NCBI RefSeq assembly: GCF_947495705.1
Contig: NZ_CANLZR010000005.1
Span: forward strand, 124,001 to 188,000
From: an uncultured Phycicoccus sp.
GTDB lineage: Bacteria; Actinomycetota; Actinomycetes; Actinomycetales; Dermatophilaceae
Length of the DNA stretch: 64,000 nt
Direction: 5' to 3'
Made by a program: the position numbers and the translations under genes. Position 1 is the stretch's first letter; each line of letters opens with the position of its first letter. The notes under the pieces are model-generated. The model was not told the DNA's origin. It worked only from the letters and a program-made list of their open reading frames with translations, and did no database searches. Positions 45,352 to 53,480 of the stretch are shown piece after piece.

Positions 45352-46017
45352 GTGCACTTCGTCATCATGGGCTGCGGCCGCGTCGGCGCCTCGCTCGCCC
45401 GGGCCATCGAACGGGCCGGCCACGAGGTCGCCGTCATCGACCAGGACGAGGGCGCCTTCCGACGGCTCGGCACGGCCTTCGAGGGCCGCACCGTCACCGG
45501 GGTGGGCTTCGACCGGGACACGTTGCGGGCGGCCGGGATCGAGGGCGCGTACGCCTTCGCGGCCGTCTCCAGCGGCGACAACTCCAACATCCTCGCCGCG
45601 CGGGTCGCGCGCGAGAAGTACGGGGTGGAGCACGTCGTGGCGCGGATCTACGACCCCGGCCGCGCCGAGATCTACCAGCGCCTCGGCATCCCCACCGTCG
45701 CCACGGTGAAGTGGACGAGCGACCAGATGCTGCGGCGGCTGCTGCCCCAGGGCCACGTCCCCGAGTACACCGACCCCTCCGGGCAGGTGATCATCGCCGA
45801 GATGCCGGTGGCCCCCGCGTGGATCGGGCACCGGGTCAGCGACATCGAGCACGCCACCGGCGGCCGGATCGCCTACCTGACCCGGCTCGGCGAGGGCCTG
45901 CTCCCGGTGCGTGACACCGTGTACCAGGAGGGCGACCTGCTGCATCTCGCGCTCCGGCGCGACGACCTCGCGACCGCCGAGCGGGTGCTCGACACCGACC
46001 CGCCCTCTACCTCCTGA
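45352..46017 (+). CDS. RCK/TrkA potassium-channel regulatory protein, first copy
   Basis: This 221-residue protein has a Rossmann NAD-binding fold (VIMGCGRVGASLARAIERAGHE), FAAVSSGDNSNILAARVAREKYG, and a TrkA-C domain near the end (GHRVSDIEHATGGRIAYLTR). It gates a K+ transporter in response to NAD(H) or nucleotide state. It occupies the ceoB position of mycobacteria, divergent from the KimA-type gene, and is followed 19 bp later by a second copy. Confidence 0.88.
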   Translation: MHFVIMGCGRVGASLARAIERAGHEVAVIDQDEGAFRRLGTAFEGRTVTGVGFDRDTLRAAGIEGAYAFAAVSSGDNSNILAARVAREKYGVEHVVARIYDPGRAEIYQRLGIPTVATVKWTSDQMLRRLLPQGHVPEYTDPSGQVIIAEMPVAPAWIGHRVSDIEHATGGRIAYLTRLGEGLLPVRDTVYQEGDLLHLALRRDDLATAERVLDTDPPSTS

Positions 46018-46036
46018 CCTCGAAAGGCCACCGACC

Positions 46037-46729
46037 ATGCGAGTCGTCATCGCCGGAGCCGGCAGCGTGGGGCGCTCGATCGCCCGCGAGCTGCTCCGCA
46101 ACGGCCACCACGTGCTGCTCGTCGACCGCGAGGCCGACGGCGACCGGGTGACCAAGGTCCCCGACGCCAGCTGGCTCCAGGCCGACGCGTGCGAGATCGA
46201 GGCGCTGTCCGAGGCGGGCCTCGCCGACTGCGACGTCGTCGTGGCCGCGACCGGCGACGACAAGGTCAACCTCGTCCTGTCGTTGCTCGCCAAGACCGAG
46301 TTCGGCGTCCCGCGGACGGTGGCCCGGGTCAACAACCCGAAGAACGAGTGGATGTTCGACGAGGCCTGGGGGGTCGACGTCGCCGTGTCCACCCCGCGGC
46401 TCATGACCGCGCTCGTCGAGGAGGCGGTCAGCGTCGGCGACCTCGTGCGGATCTTCGAGTTCCAGCAGGGCCGGGCGATGATGGTCGAGATGACCCTGCC
46501 GGTCGGCAGCCCCTACGCGGGCTCACGGGTGGGCGACGTGCCGTTCCCCGCCGACACGGTGCTCACCGGCATCATCCGCGACGGCGCGCCGATCGCCCCG
46601 AGCCGGGACGACGCGCTCGAGCCGCTCGACGAGCTGCTCTTCGTCACGACCCCCGAGGCCGAGGCCGAGCTGGAGTCGCTGCTCAGCCCCGGCGAACGGC
46701 AGCGCCGCGAGGACACCGACGACGTCTGA
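46037..46729 (+). CDS. RCK/TrkA potassium-channel regulatory protein, second copy
   Basis: A 230-residue RCK protein: MRVVIAGAGSVGRSIARELL, VVVAATGDDKVNLVLSLLAKTEF, RVNNPKNEWMFDEAWGVD, then a TrkA-C domain SRVGDVPFPADTVLTGIIRDG. It corresponds to mycobacterial CeoC and probably forms a complex with the first copy. GAAAGG lies 10 nt before ATG 46037. Confidence 0.88.
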   Translation: MRVVIAGAGSVGRSIARELLRNGHHVLLVDREADGDRVTKVPDASWLQADACEIEALSEAGLADCDVVVAATGDDKVNLVLSLLAKTEFGVPRTVARVNNPKNEWMFDEAWGVDVAVSTPRLMTALVEEAVSVGDLVRIFEFQQGRAMMVEMTLPVGSPYAGSRVGDVPFPADTVLTGIIRDGAPIAPSRDDALEPLDELLFVTTPEAEAELESLLSPGERQRREDTDDV

Positions 46730-46739
46730 GGCCGGCCCG

Positions 46740-47459
46740 TCAGCGCGACGGCGCGACGGGCGGGTCGTCCTCGTCGGCCCCGGGCCCGGCCCCGGGTTCG
46801 ATGGGGGTGTGCCCGGCCACGAGCATCCAGCCCATGACCGCGATGCCCCCGACCCACAGCGGCCACCCGAGCACGACCTTCGCGACGCCGAGCAGGGCGA
46901 CCTGGGCGCCGAGGTACAGGGGCACCATGACCGCGAGCCGGATGACGTACATGCCGACGAGGACCCAGGTGAGCCGCGCGCAGACCCGGACCATCCCGGC
47001 ATCCCGGCGCCACGCGAACGGGTCCTCCTTGGCGCGGGGGTCCCCCGCGCCGACGAGGAACCCCACCGCAGGCCACCGGGTGACGATCGACAGGAGGGTC
47101 GCGACGAGGTAGGCGGCGCTCGTGAGGATGCCGGGCAGGAAGGCGTCCTCGGCACGGCCGGAGCGCAGGGCGAAGAAGGCGGCGATCGCGGTCGCGAACA
47201 CCGCCCCGAGGACGTGCTGGAGCGAGGACCGCTGCACGATGCGCACGGCCGCCAGGGCGAGCGCCACCGCGATCGCGACGATGGCGGCGGTGCGCACGTC
47301 GTGGTCGTTGACCGACCACAGCACGACGAACACGACGGTCGGCAGGGCGGTCTCGACCGAACCGCGCCACCCGCCGAGGGCCGTCGAGAGGCGGTGTCGG
47401 ATGAGCGCCTCGACCGTCTCGGCCACGGGGGCCTCGGTGGCCCTCTGGTCGGCGCTCAC
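46740..47459 (-). CDS. DUF3159 membrane protein
   Basis: A 239-residue protein with about six hydrophobic segments. It carries ALGGWRGSVETALPTVVFVVLW, LGAVFATAIAAFFALRSGRAED in part, and DPFAWRRDAGMVRVCARLTW, the DUF3159 pattern. Function unknown. GTG 47459 overlaps the OB-fold stop as GTGA. Part of the conserved dut block. Confidence 0.85.
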   Translation of the reverse strand: MSADQRATEAPVAETVEALIRHRLSTALGGWRGSVETALPTVVFVVLWSVNDHDVRTAAIVAIAVALALAAVRIVQRSSLQHVLGAVFATAIAAFFALRSGRAEDAFLPGILTSAAYLVATLLSIVTRWPAVGFLVGAGDPRAKEDPFAWRRDAGMVRVCARLTWVLVGMYVIRLAVMVPLYLGAQVALLGVAKVVLGWPLWVGGIAVMGWMLVAGHTPIEPGAGPGADEDDPPVAPSR

Positions 47460-47815
47460 TGCTTGGGGATGATCTCGTAGGAGGGGTTGAAGATCGTGGG
47501 GATCCCCTTGACGGTCGCGACCCGGCCCCGGGCGCGCAGGAACGCGCCCGGCTCGATGCCGCCGATCGCGCGGCGCCCGACCCAGACCAGGTTCACCGCG
47601 CCCTTGCCGTCCCACACCTCGGCGACGAGCGCCGGGACGCTGCGGTGCGCCGGCAGGGTCACCGTCCGCACCGTGCCGCACACGCACGCCGGGTGGCGGG
47701 CGGCCAGGGCGGTGAGGTCGTCGCCGCCCTCGGTGTACGACTGCTCGCGCAGGTCGTCCGCCTCCTGCTCCATCGTGGTGCGGGCGAAGTCGCGCATGCG
47801 CTCACGCAGCCCCAT
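47456..47815 (-). CDS. OB-fold nucleic-acid-binding protein
   Basis: A 119-residue protein. Its helical N terminus (RERMRDFARTTMEQEADDLR) precedes an OB-fold barrel with CVCGTVRTVTLPA, VPALVAEVWDGKGAVNLVWVG and IPTIFNPSYEI. It resembles the small OB proteins beside DUF3159 and DUF3710 in all actinobacteria. ATG 47815 overlaps the DUF3710 stop as TGATG. Confidence 0.8.
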   Translation of the reverse strand: MGLRERMRDFARTTMEQEADDLREQSYTEGGDDLTALAARHPACVCGTVRTVTLPAHRSVPALVAEVWDGKGAVNLVWVGRRAIGGIEPGAFLRARGRVATVKGIPTIFNPSYEIIPKQ

Positions 47816-48597
47816 CACCGCACCTCGGTGATCTCGGGGCCGCGCTCGAACGGGTCGAGGCCGCCGTCCTGGTCCTCGTCGTCGTCGCCGGTCCCGGCGT
47901 CGGCGTCGGTCTCGGGCCGGGCGTCCTGGGGCAGCTGCAGGGGCAGCATCTCGCGGGGGGCCATCGGCTCGACGCCGCGGACGACGACGACACCCCGGAG
48001 CGCCGCGAGCAGCGGCTGGGCGGCGGCCTCGTCGATGGCCGCTCGTCCGGACAGGACACCGCGCAGGAACCAGCGCGGGCCGTCGACGCCGATGAACGTC
48101 GCGGGGGCGAAGACCGTCCGGCCGTCCGGGCCGGCGGAGGGCATCCGGGTGCGCAGCTCGGTGCCGAGGGGGCCGTCGGCCTCCTCGACGGTGCCGCCCT
48201 GCTGTTCGACGGCCATCGCGATCTCACGCCGGATCTCGGTCCACAGCCCGCTCGACCGGGGGGCGGCGAACGCCTGCATCTGCAGGGCCGAGTCGCCGAT
48301 GACGGCGGTGACCGCGTTGACCTGCTGGGTCTGCTGCTCGACCTCGAGGCGCAGCTCCATGCCGGGGGTGCCGGAGACCCACATCGCGCCGAGGTCGATC
48401 CGGCCGCCGCGGCCGTCGACCTCCTCGACGTCGAACGGCCCGTCGGTGCGCCCTGCAGCCTCGTCGCCGCGTGCCGCCTCGGCGTCGGCGCTGGTGTCGG
48501 TGCCGGCGTCCTCGACGTCGGCGGTGCTCGCGGCGTCGGTGGTGCCCACGGCGTCCTCGTCGCGGGCGGCGTCCTTGTTCCTGCGGAAGATGCTCAC
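47815..48597 (-). CDS. DUF3710 protein
   Basis: A 260-residue cytosolic protein: an acidic, low-complexity first 60 residues, then GGRIDLGAMWVSGTPGMELRLE, VTAVIGDSALQMQAFAAPRS, and VFAPATFIGVDGPRWFLRGVL in overlapping parts, which is DUF3710. Function unknown. It is translationally coupled to the OB-fold gene and follows dut by 37 bp. Confidence 0.85.
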   Translation of the reverse strand: MSIFRRNKDAARDEDAVGTTDAASTADVEDAGTDTSADAEAARGDEAAGRTDGPFDVEEVDGRGGRIDLGAMWVSGTPGMELRLEVEQQTQQVNAVTAVIGDSALQMQAFAAPRSSGLWTEIRREIAMAVEQQGGTVEEADGPLGTELRTRMPSAGPDGRTVFAPATFIGVDGPRWFLRGVLSGRAAIDEAAAQPLLAALRGVVVVRGVEPMAPREMLPLQLPQDARPETDADAGTGDDDEDQDGGLDPFERGPEITEVR

Positions 48598-48634
48598 TGC
48601 GGTCTGGTCCTCGGGTCTCGGATGGTCGCGGGTG

Positions 48635-49093
48635 TCACGGGCTACGGTCGGCGCCGAATCCCCCGGTCGACCCGTGCCCAGTGTCCCCCCGGGTGCTGTC
48701 CGGAAGCGAATCCGCGTCCGAGAACTCCGCGTGGAGGTACTCCTGGACGACGAGCTGGGCGATCCGGTCCCCGACCCGGACGGTGAAGTCCTCGGTGGGG
48801 TCGAGGTTGACGAGGTTGACGAGGATCTCGCCCCGGTAGCCGGAGTCGACGGTGCCGGGGGCGTTGAGCACGGTCACGCCGTGCCGCGCCGCCAGCCCCG
48901 AGCGGGGGTGGACCAGGCCCACGGTGCCGGGGGGCAGGGCCACGGCGATGCCCGTGGGGACCAGGGCCCGCTCCCCCGGTCGCAGGGTGAGGTCGGCGAC
49001 GCTCGTGAGGTCGGCACCGGCGTCACCGTCGGTGCTGTACCGCGGCGGCAGCGCGTCGGGGTGCAGCCGCCGCACGGGGACGGGGGTGGCCAC
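48635..49093 (-). CDS. dut: dUTP diphosphatase
   Basis: This 152-residue trimeric-type dUTPase has all five motifs: STDGDAGADL, HPRSGLAARHG, NAPGTVDSGYRGEI, RVGDRIAQLVV and the C-terminal RGDTGHGSTGGFG. It removes dUTP and supplies dUMP. GTG 49093 is chosen from family length. In Mycobacterium a DUF3093 gene separates dut from the DUF4193 gene; here it is missing. Confidence 0.95.
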   Translation of the reverse strand: MATPVPVRRLHPDALPPRYSTDGDAGADLTSVADLTLRPGERALVPTGIAVALPPGTVGLVHPRSGLAARHGVTVLNAPGTVDSGYRGEILVNLVNLDPTEDFTVRVGDRIAQLVVQEYLHAEFSDADSLPDSTRGDTGHGSTGGFGADRSP

Positions 49094-49113
49094 GGCAGGT
49101 GCGGGCGCGCCGG

Positions 49114-49413
49114 TCAGGCCGCGCACTCCCGGCAGACGAGGACGCCGGACTTCTCGCTCGCGAGCTGGCTGCGGTGGTGCACGAGGAAGCACCGGGCGCA
49201 CGTGAACTCGTCGGCCTGGCGCGGGAGCACCCGCACCGAGAGCTCCTCACCGGAGAGATCGGCACCCGGGAGCTCGAAGCCCTCGGCGTGCTCGGTCTCG
49301 TCGACGTCCACGCTCGAGGCGCGCGTGTCGACCCGCCGGGTCTTCAGCTCCTCGATGGAGTCCTCGGACAGCTCGTCGTCGGTCTTGCGTGGCGCGTCAT
49401 AGTCGGTTGCCAT
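49114..49413 (-). CDS. DUF4193 zinc-ribbon-like protein
   Basis: The 99-residue protein starts MATDYDAPRKTDDELSEDS and ends with a two-pair zinc ribbon, CARC and CREC, around FLVHHRSQLA. This is the DUF4193 family of actinobacteria; function unknown, possibly an RNA-polymerase or DNA-associated factor (inference). An upstream ATG at 49422 would add three residues. The 147 bp above it hold its promoter. Confidence 0.88.
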   Translation of the reverse strand: MATDYDAPRKTDDELSEDSIEELKTRRVDTRASSVDVDETEHAEGFELPGADLSGEELSVRVLPRQADEFTCARCFLVHHRSQLASEKSGVLVCRECAA

Positions 49414-49560
49414 CGTGGACATCCACCCTTCGTCGTGACAATCGGCCGAGACAACGCACGACGACCCGAGTTTGTGCCCGCGGACCACATCGTGCGCGGC
49501 GATTGTGCACCATTGCCGTTGCCGGCGCCACGTCGGGTCCGTCCGTGGACACTCGGGGGC

Positions 49561-50433
49561 TCAGCCGGCCCCGTCCGCGACGTGGGTCCGGGTGAGCGAG
49601 CGGACCCGCTCGGACAGCTCGCCGGCGATGCCCGGCGCGGCGGCCCAGAGCAGCGAGCTCGACGCCACCTCGTCGTCGAGCCCCCCGAGCACGGCGCCCG
49701 CCTCGGTGGCGACGAGCTCGCCGGCCGCCCGGTCCCACGCGTTGAGGCCCGTCTCGTAGTAGCCGTCGAGGCGGCCGCAGGCGACCGAGCACAGGTCGAG
49801 CGCGGCGCTCCCGTGCCGGCGGATGTCGCGGACCAGCGGGAGGAGGTCGACGAGCAGGCGGGCCTGACGCCGGCGACGGTCCGCGTCGTAGCCGAACCCC
49901 GTGCCGACGAGCGAGAGCGCGAGCTCGGTGGTGGCCGACGCCCGCAGCGCGCGGGTCCCAGACCCGGTCGTGAGGTGCGCGCCGCCCCCCACGTGCGCGT
50001 GGAACAGCTCGTCGTGGCTCGGGTTGAGGACCGCCCCCGCGACGGGCCGCCACGCGCCGGGCACCGCGGGGTCGCCGACGACGGCGGCCACGGACACCGA
50101 GAACTGCGGGATGCCGTACAGGTAGTTGGTCGTGCCGTCGATGGGGTCCAGGACCCAGGTGACGCCCGAGGTGCCGGTGCGGGCGCCCTCCTCCTCGCCC
50201 ATCGCCGCGTCGTGCGGACGCAGCGCGGCGAGGCGGCCGAGGATGAGCTCCTGGCTGCGCTGGTCCATCTCGGTGACCACGTCGGTGCGGGTCGACTTCG
50301 CGCTCTGGGCGAGGTCGGCAGGGCGGTGGTCGACGACGAGACGCCCGGCGTCCCGGGCGACCTCGCACGCCACCCGCTCGAGCTCGGCCGGGTCGACGCC
50401 GCCGGGCACCTGCAGTGCCGCAGGAACGGCCAT
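49561..50433 (-). CDS. suhB: Inositol monophosphatase family protein
   Basis: A 290-residue protein with metal-binding MGEEEG, DPIDGTTNYLYG and WDRAAGELVATEAGA, the three IMPase motifs. It removes phosphate from inositol 1-phosphate or a similar sugar phosphate; actinobacteria use inositol in mycothiol and phosphatidylinositol. ATG 50433 overlaps the hemH stop as TGATG. Confidence 0.9.
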   Translation of the reverse strand: MAVPAALQVPGGVDPAELERVACEVARDAGRLVVDHRPADLAQSAKSTRTDVVTEMDQRSQELILGRLAALRPHDAAMGEEEGARTGTSGVTWVLDPIDGTTNYLYGIPQFSVSVAAVVGDPAVPGAWRPVAGAVLNPSHDELFHAHVGGGAHLTTGSGTRALRASATTELALSLVGTGFGYDADRRRRQARLLVDLLPLVRDIRRHGSAALDLCSVACGRLDGYYETGLNAWDRAAGELVATEAGAVLGGLDDEVASSSLLWAAAPGIAGELSERVRSLTRTHVADGAG

Positions 50434-51536
50434 CAGTCGCTCCCGCAGAGCGCCGGCTTGGCCGTGCGCAGGTTGGGGCAGCAGCCGGGGGCGCACACCG
50501 AGGGGCGGACGTCGCCGCTGAGCCAGGTGTCGGGCACGACGACCTCGCCGCGCGCCTCCGCGGCCCGCTCGAGGAGCAGGTCGACGAGGCCCTCGACGAA
50601 CACCTCGCTGTCGTGCGGGGTCGGCACCCGGACGAACGGCACCCCGACCCGGGCGGCGGTCTCGGCCGCCTCGGTGTCGAGGTCGTGGACGACCTCCATG
50701 TGGTCGGACACGAAGCCGATGGGCGCGAGGACGACCGGCCCGGCGGACTCGGCCGCCAGCTGCTCGATGCGGTCGTTGACGTCGGGCTCCAGCCACGGCT
50801 GGGTCGGCGGGCCGGAGCGCGAGCAGAACACGAGCTCGCCCTCGATGGCCGTCCCGAGGGTCGCGTTGACCTCGCCGGTGAGCCGCTGGGCGAGCCGCAG
50901 GTGCTGGTCGCTGTAGAGGTTGCCCTCGCCGTCGCCGGGGCCGGAGGTGTCGTCCATCGCGTCCGGGATGGAGTGCGTGACGAAGAGCAGCCGGGCGGCT
51001 CCGGGGTCGGGCAGACCGCGCAGCGCCGCGAGCAGGTTGTCGGTCCAGGCCCGGCCGAGCGCCGGGTGGTGGACGTACTGGCGCACCTTGTCGACGACGA
51101 GCCCGTCGGCTGCGGGGCCGACGGCCTCGACGGCGGCGGCGAGGTCCTCGCGGTACTGGCGGCACGAGGAGTAGCACGAGTAGGCGCTGGTGAACAGGGC
51201 GACGACCCGGGTCGCCCCGACGTCGAGCGCCTCGTGGACGGCGTCGGCGAAGAACGGCTCCGAGTTGCGGTTGCCCCAGACCACCGGGACCGTCAGGCCC
51301 CGGCGCTCCATCGCCGCCCGCAGCCGGGCGAGGAGGTCGCGGTTGAGGTCGTTGATGGGGCTGCGCCCGCCGCGGGCGTAGTAGTGCTCACCGACCGCGG
51401 CGAGCCGCTCGTCGGGGATGTTGCGCCCCGCCGTCACCCGCCGCAGGAAGGGCATCACCTCGTCCGCCGACTCGGGTCCCCCGAAGGACCCCAGGAGGAC
51501 GACGTCGTAGGGGGAGAGGTCGGAGGTTCCTGCCAT
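50433..51536 (-). CDS. hemH: Coproporphyrin ferrochelatase
   Basis: The 367-residue protein has VVLLGSFGGPESADEV, YYARGGRSPINDLNRDLLAR, LFTSAYSCYSSCRQYREDL, LLFVTHSIPDAM and IGFVSDHMEVVHDLD, the ferrochelatase landmarks. The C terminus CAPGCCPNLRTAKPALCG carries the cysteines of the [2Fe-2S] cluster known in actinobacterial enzymes. It inserts iron into coproporphyrin. TACCGT lies 6 nt before ATG 51536. Confidence 0.93.
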   Translation of the reverse strand: MAGTSDLSPYDVVLLGSFGGPESADEVMPFLRRVTAGRNIPDERLAAVGEHYYARGGRSPINDLNRDLLARLRAAMERRGLTVPVVWGNRNSEPFFADAVHEALDVGATRVVALFTSAYSCYSSCRQYREDLAAAVEAVGPAADGLVVDKVRQYVHHPALGRAWTDNLLAALRGLPDPGAARLLFVTHSIPDAMDDTSGPGDGEGNLYSDQHLRLAQRLTGEVNATLGTAIEGELVFCSRSGPPTQPWLEPDVNDRIEQLAAESAGPVVLAPIGFVSDHMEVVHDLDTEAAETAARVGVPFVRVPTPHDSEVFVEGLVDLLLERAAEARGEVVVPDTWLSGDVRPSVCAPGCCPNLRTAKPALCGSD

Positions 51537-51643
51537 GCGCCCACGGTATCCGGGCAATCCGGCGCGCCCCGGCGTGGGCTACCAGGGTTGGACGCCCGGA
51601 GGTGGCATCGTCGTCGTCGACGACCAGTAACCGGGAGCCCGAC

Positions 51644-52756
51644 ATGCGAGACCTTCGCCTCATCGGCGTCCACGAGGACGGGGACCACCTCTTGCTCGCG
51701 GACGCGGACGGCGGGCGTTTCCGGCTCCCCCTCGACGAGGCGCTGCGCGCCGCGGCGCGGCGCGACCGCCCCCGGCTGGGCCAGCTGCAGATCGAGATCG
51801 AGGGCGGCATGCGCCCCCGCGAGGTCCAGGCGCTCATCCGCCGGGGCCTGTCCGCCGAGGAGGTCTCCGACCGCGCCGGCTGGACGCTCGAGAAGGTGCG
51901 CCGCTTCGAGGGCCCGATCCTCGCCGAGCGCGAGCACGTCGCCCGCAAGGCGCGGGAGTGCGCCGTCGGCACCCGGGGGCCGGGTCCGGTCACCCTCGAG
52001 GAGCGGGTCTCCGAGCGGCTCCGTGACCGCGGCGTCGACCGCGACGACATCGAGTGGGACTCCGCCCGCGACGCCGAGGGTGTCTGGCAGCTGACGATGA
52101 CGTTCGCCGCCGGTGGCCGGCAGCGCACCGCGGCCTGGCACTACGAGCCGCTCGGCGGCTCGGTCGCCCCGACCAACGACGAGGCGCGCTGGCTCAGCGA
52201 GGAGTCGACGTCCGGGCTCATCCCCACCCCGCACCGGGCCCCGACGCCGGGTGACCTCGACGTGTACGACGTCGACGCCGACGGCGGCCTCGAGCCGGCC
52301 GCGCCGCGCCGCCGCGAGCCGCACGAGCCGATCGACCTCATGGCCGCGATGCGCGAGCACAGCGCCCGCGGCCGCCGGCACCGCCGCCGCTCCTCCCCCG
52401 CGCACACCCCCGGCGACGACGGGCCCCGCGAGGACGCCCTGCCCATCGAGCAGCTGGCCGGCGACCTCGCCGACGCACCACCGCCCCCGGCCACCCGGGA
52501 GCGCAAGCGGGTCGGCGACCACGTCGAGGGGGGCACCAGGTCGACGGCGTTCATCGGCGGCTGGCCCGAGGACGACGAGCCGGCCGCTCCCCGGCCCACC
52601 GCAGAGCGGTCCGCCGACGACGACGAGACCACCACCGCCAAGGACGACGCCGCGGCATCTTCCGGCTCCCGCTCCGGCGGCGGCCGTCGTGGCCGGCCGA
52701 GCGTCCCGGCCTGGGACGACATCGTGTTCGGCACCAAGGGCTCCGGCCCCGCCTGA
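51644..52756 (+). CDS. sepH: SepH cell-division regulator
   Basis: A 370-residue protein with the DUF3071 N terminus: LRLIGVHEDGDHLLLADADG, PREVQALIRRGLSAEEVSDRAG (helix-turn-helix) and WTLEKVRRFEGPILAERE. A long disordered tail rich in Pro, Arg and acidic residues ends in the conserved PAWDDIVFGTK. SepH binds FtsZ and promotes its assembly in Streptomyces and Mycobacterium. CGGGAG lies 7-8 nt before ATG 51644. Confidence 0.9.
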   Translation: MRDLRLIGVHEDGDHLLLADADGGRFRLPLDEALRAAARRDRPRLGQLQIEIEGGMRPREVQALIRRGLSAEEVSDRAGWTLEKVRRFEGPILAEREHVARKARECAVGTRGPGPVTLEERVSERLRDRGVDRDDIEWDSARDAEGVWQLTMTFAAGGRQRTAAWHYEPLGGSVAPTNDEARWLSEESTSGLIPTPHRAPTPGDLDVYDVDADGGLEPAAPRRREPHEPIDLMAAMREHSARGRRHRRRSSPAHTPGDDGPREDALPIEQLAGDLADAPPPPATRERKRVGDHVEGGTRSTAFIGGWPEDDEPAAPRPTAERSADDDETTTAKDDAAASSGSRSGGGRRGRPSVPAWDDIVFGTKGSGPA

Positions 52757-52791
52757 CCCGCTCGCCGCGGTGCCTGCGGCCGGTCCCGGCG

Positions 52792-53469
52792 TCAGGCGCG
52801 GGGCGGCACCGGGCAGGCGTCGAGGTCGAACGGCAGGGTGTCGGGCGTCGGCGACGCCGCCCGGGCGGCGTGGCTGTTCATCCGGCGCATGTGGTGCCGC
52901 CGGCACAGCACCTCGTACTCGACGATCCCCGTCGACGCCGCGGTCGTGTCACCGACGACCACCTGCTCCCCCTCGACGACCATGACGCCGTCGACGATGC
53001 GGGCGTTGTGCGTGGCCCGCCGGCCGCACCAGCACAGGGCCTCCACCTGGAGCACCTCCACGCGGTCGGCGAGCTCGACGAGGCGGCGGGACCCGGGGAA
53101 CAGCTCGGTGCGGAAGTCGGCGGTGATGCCGAACGCCGTCACGTCGATGCCCAGCTCGTCGACGAGCCGGGCCAGCTGCTCGACCTGGACCGGGGTGTAG
53201 AACTGCGCCTCGTCGCAGATGACGTAGTCGACCCGCGCCCCGGCCGTGAGGCACTCGACGACGACGTCCCAGAAGTCGAGGTCGTCCCCCACCTCGACCG
53301 CCCGGGTCTCCAGCCCGAGGCGGGAGGACAGCACCGACTCGCCGGCCCGGTCGAGCTTGGTGAAGATCAGGCCCGACCGGTCGCGGGCCCGCTGGTTGTG
53401 GTCGATCTGGAGCGCAAGGGTCGACTTGCCGCAGTCCATCGTTCCCGAGAAGAAGACCAGCGCAGCCAC
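52792..53469 (-). CDS. tdk: Thymidine kinase
   Basis: A 225-residue type II thymidine kinase with Walker A SGTMDCGKSTLAL, the Walker B and catalytic block YVICDEAQFYTP, ADFRTELFPGS, and zinc-site cysteines in ALCWCGRRATHNARIV and VLCRRHH. The C-terminal tail of about 25 residues is extra. TAGGGT, 8 nt before GTG 53469, overlaps the stop codon of the upstream gene, so tdk has its own leaderless promoter. Confidence 0.93.
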   Translation of the reverse strand: MAALVFFSGTMDCGKSTLALQIDHNQRARDRSGLIFTKLDRAGESVLSSRLGLETRAVEVGDDLDFWDVVVECLTAGARVDYVICDEAQFYTPVQVEQLARLVDELGIDVTAFGITADFRTELFPGSRRLVELADRVEVLQVEALCWCGRRATHNARIVDGVMVVEGEQVVVGDTTAASTGIVEYEVLCRRHHMRRMNSHAARAASPTPDTLPFDLDACPVPPRA

Positions 53470-53480
53470 GAGCGTCAACC

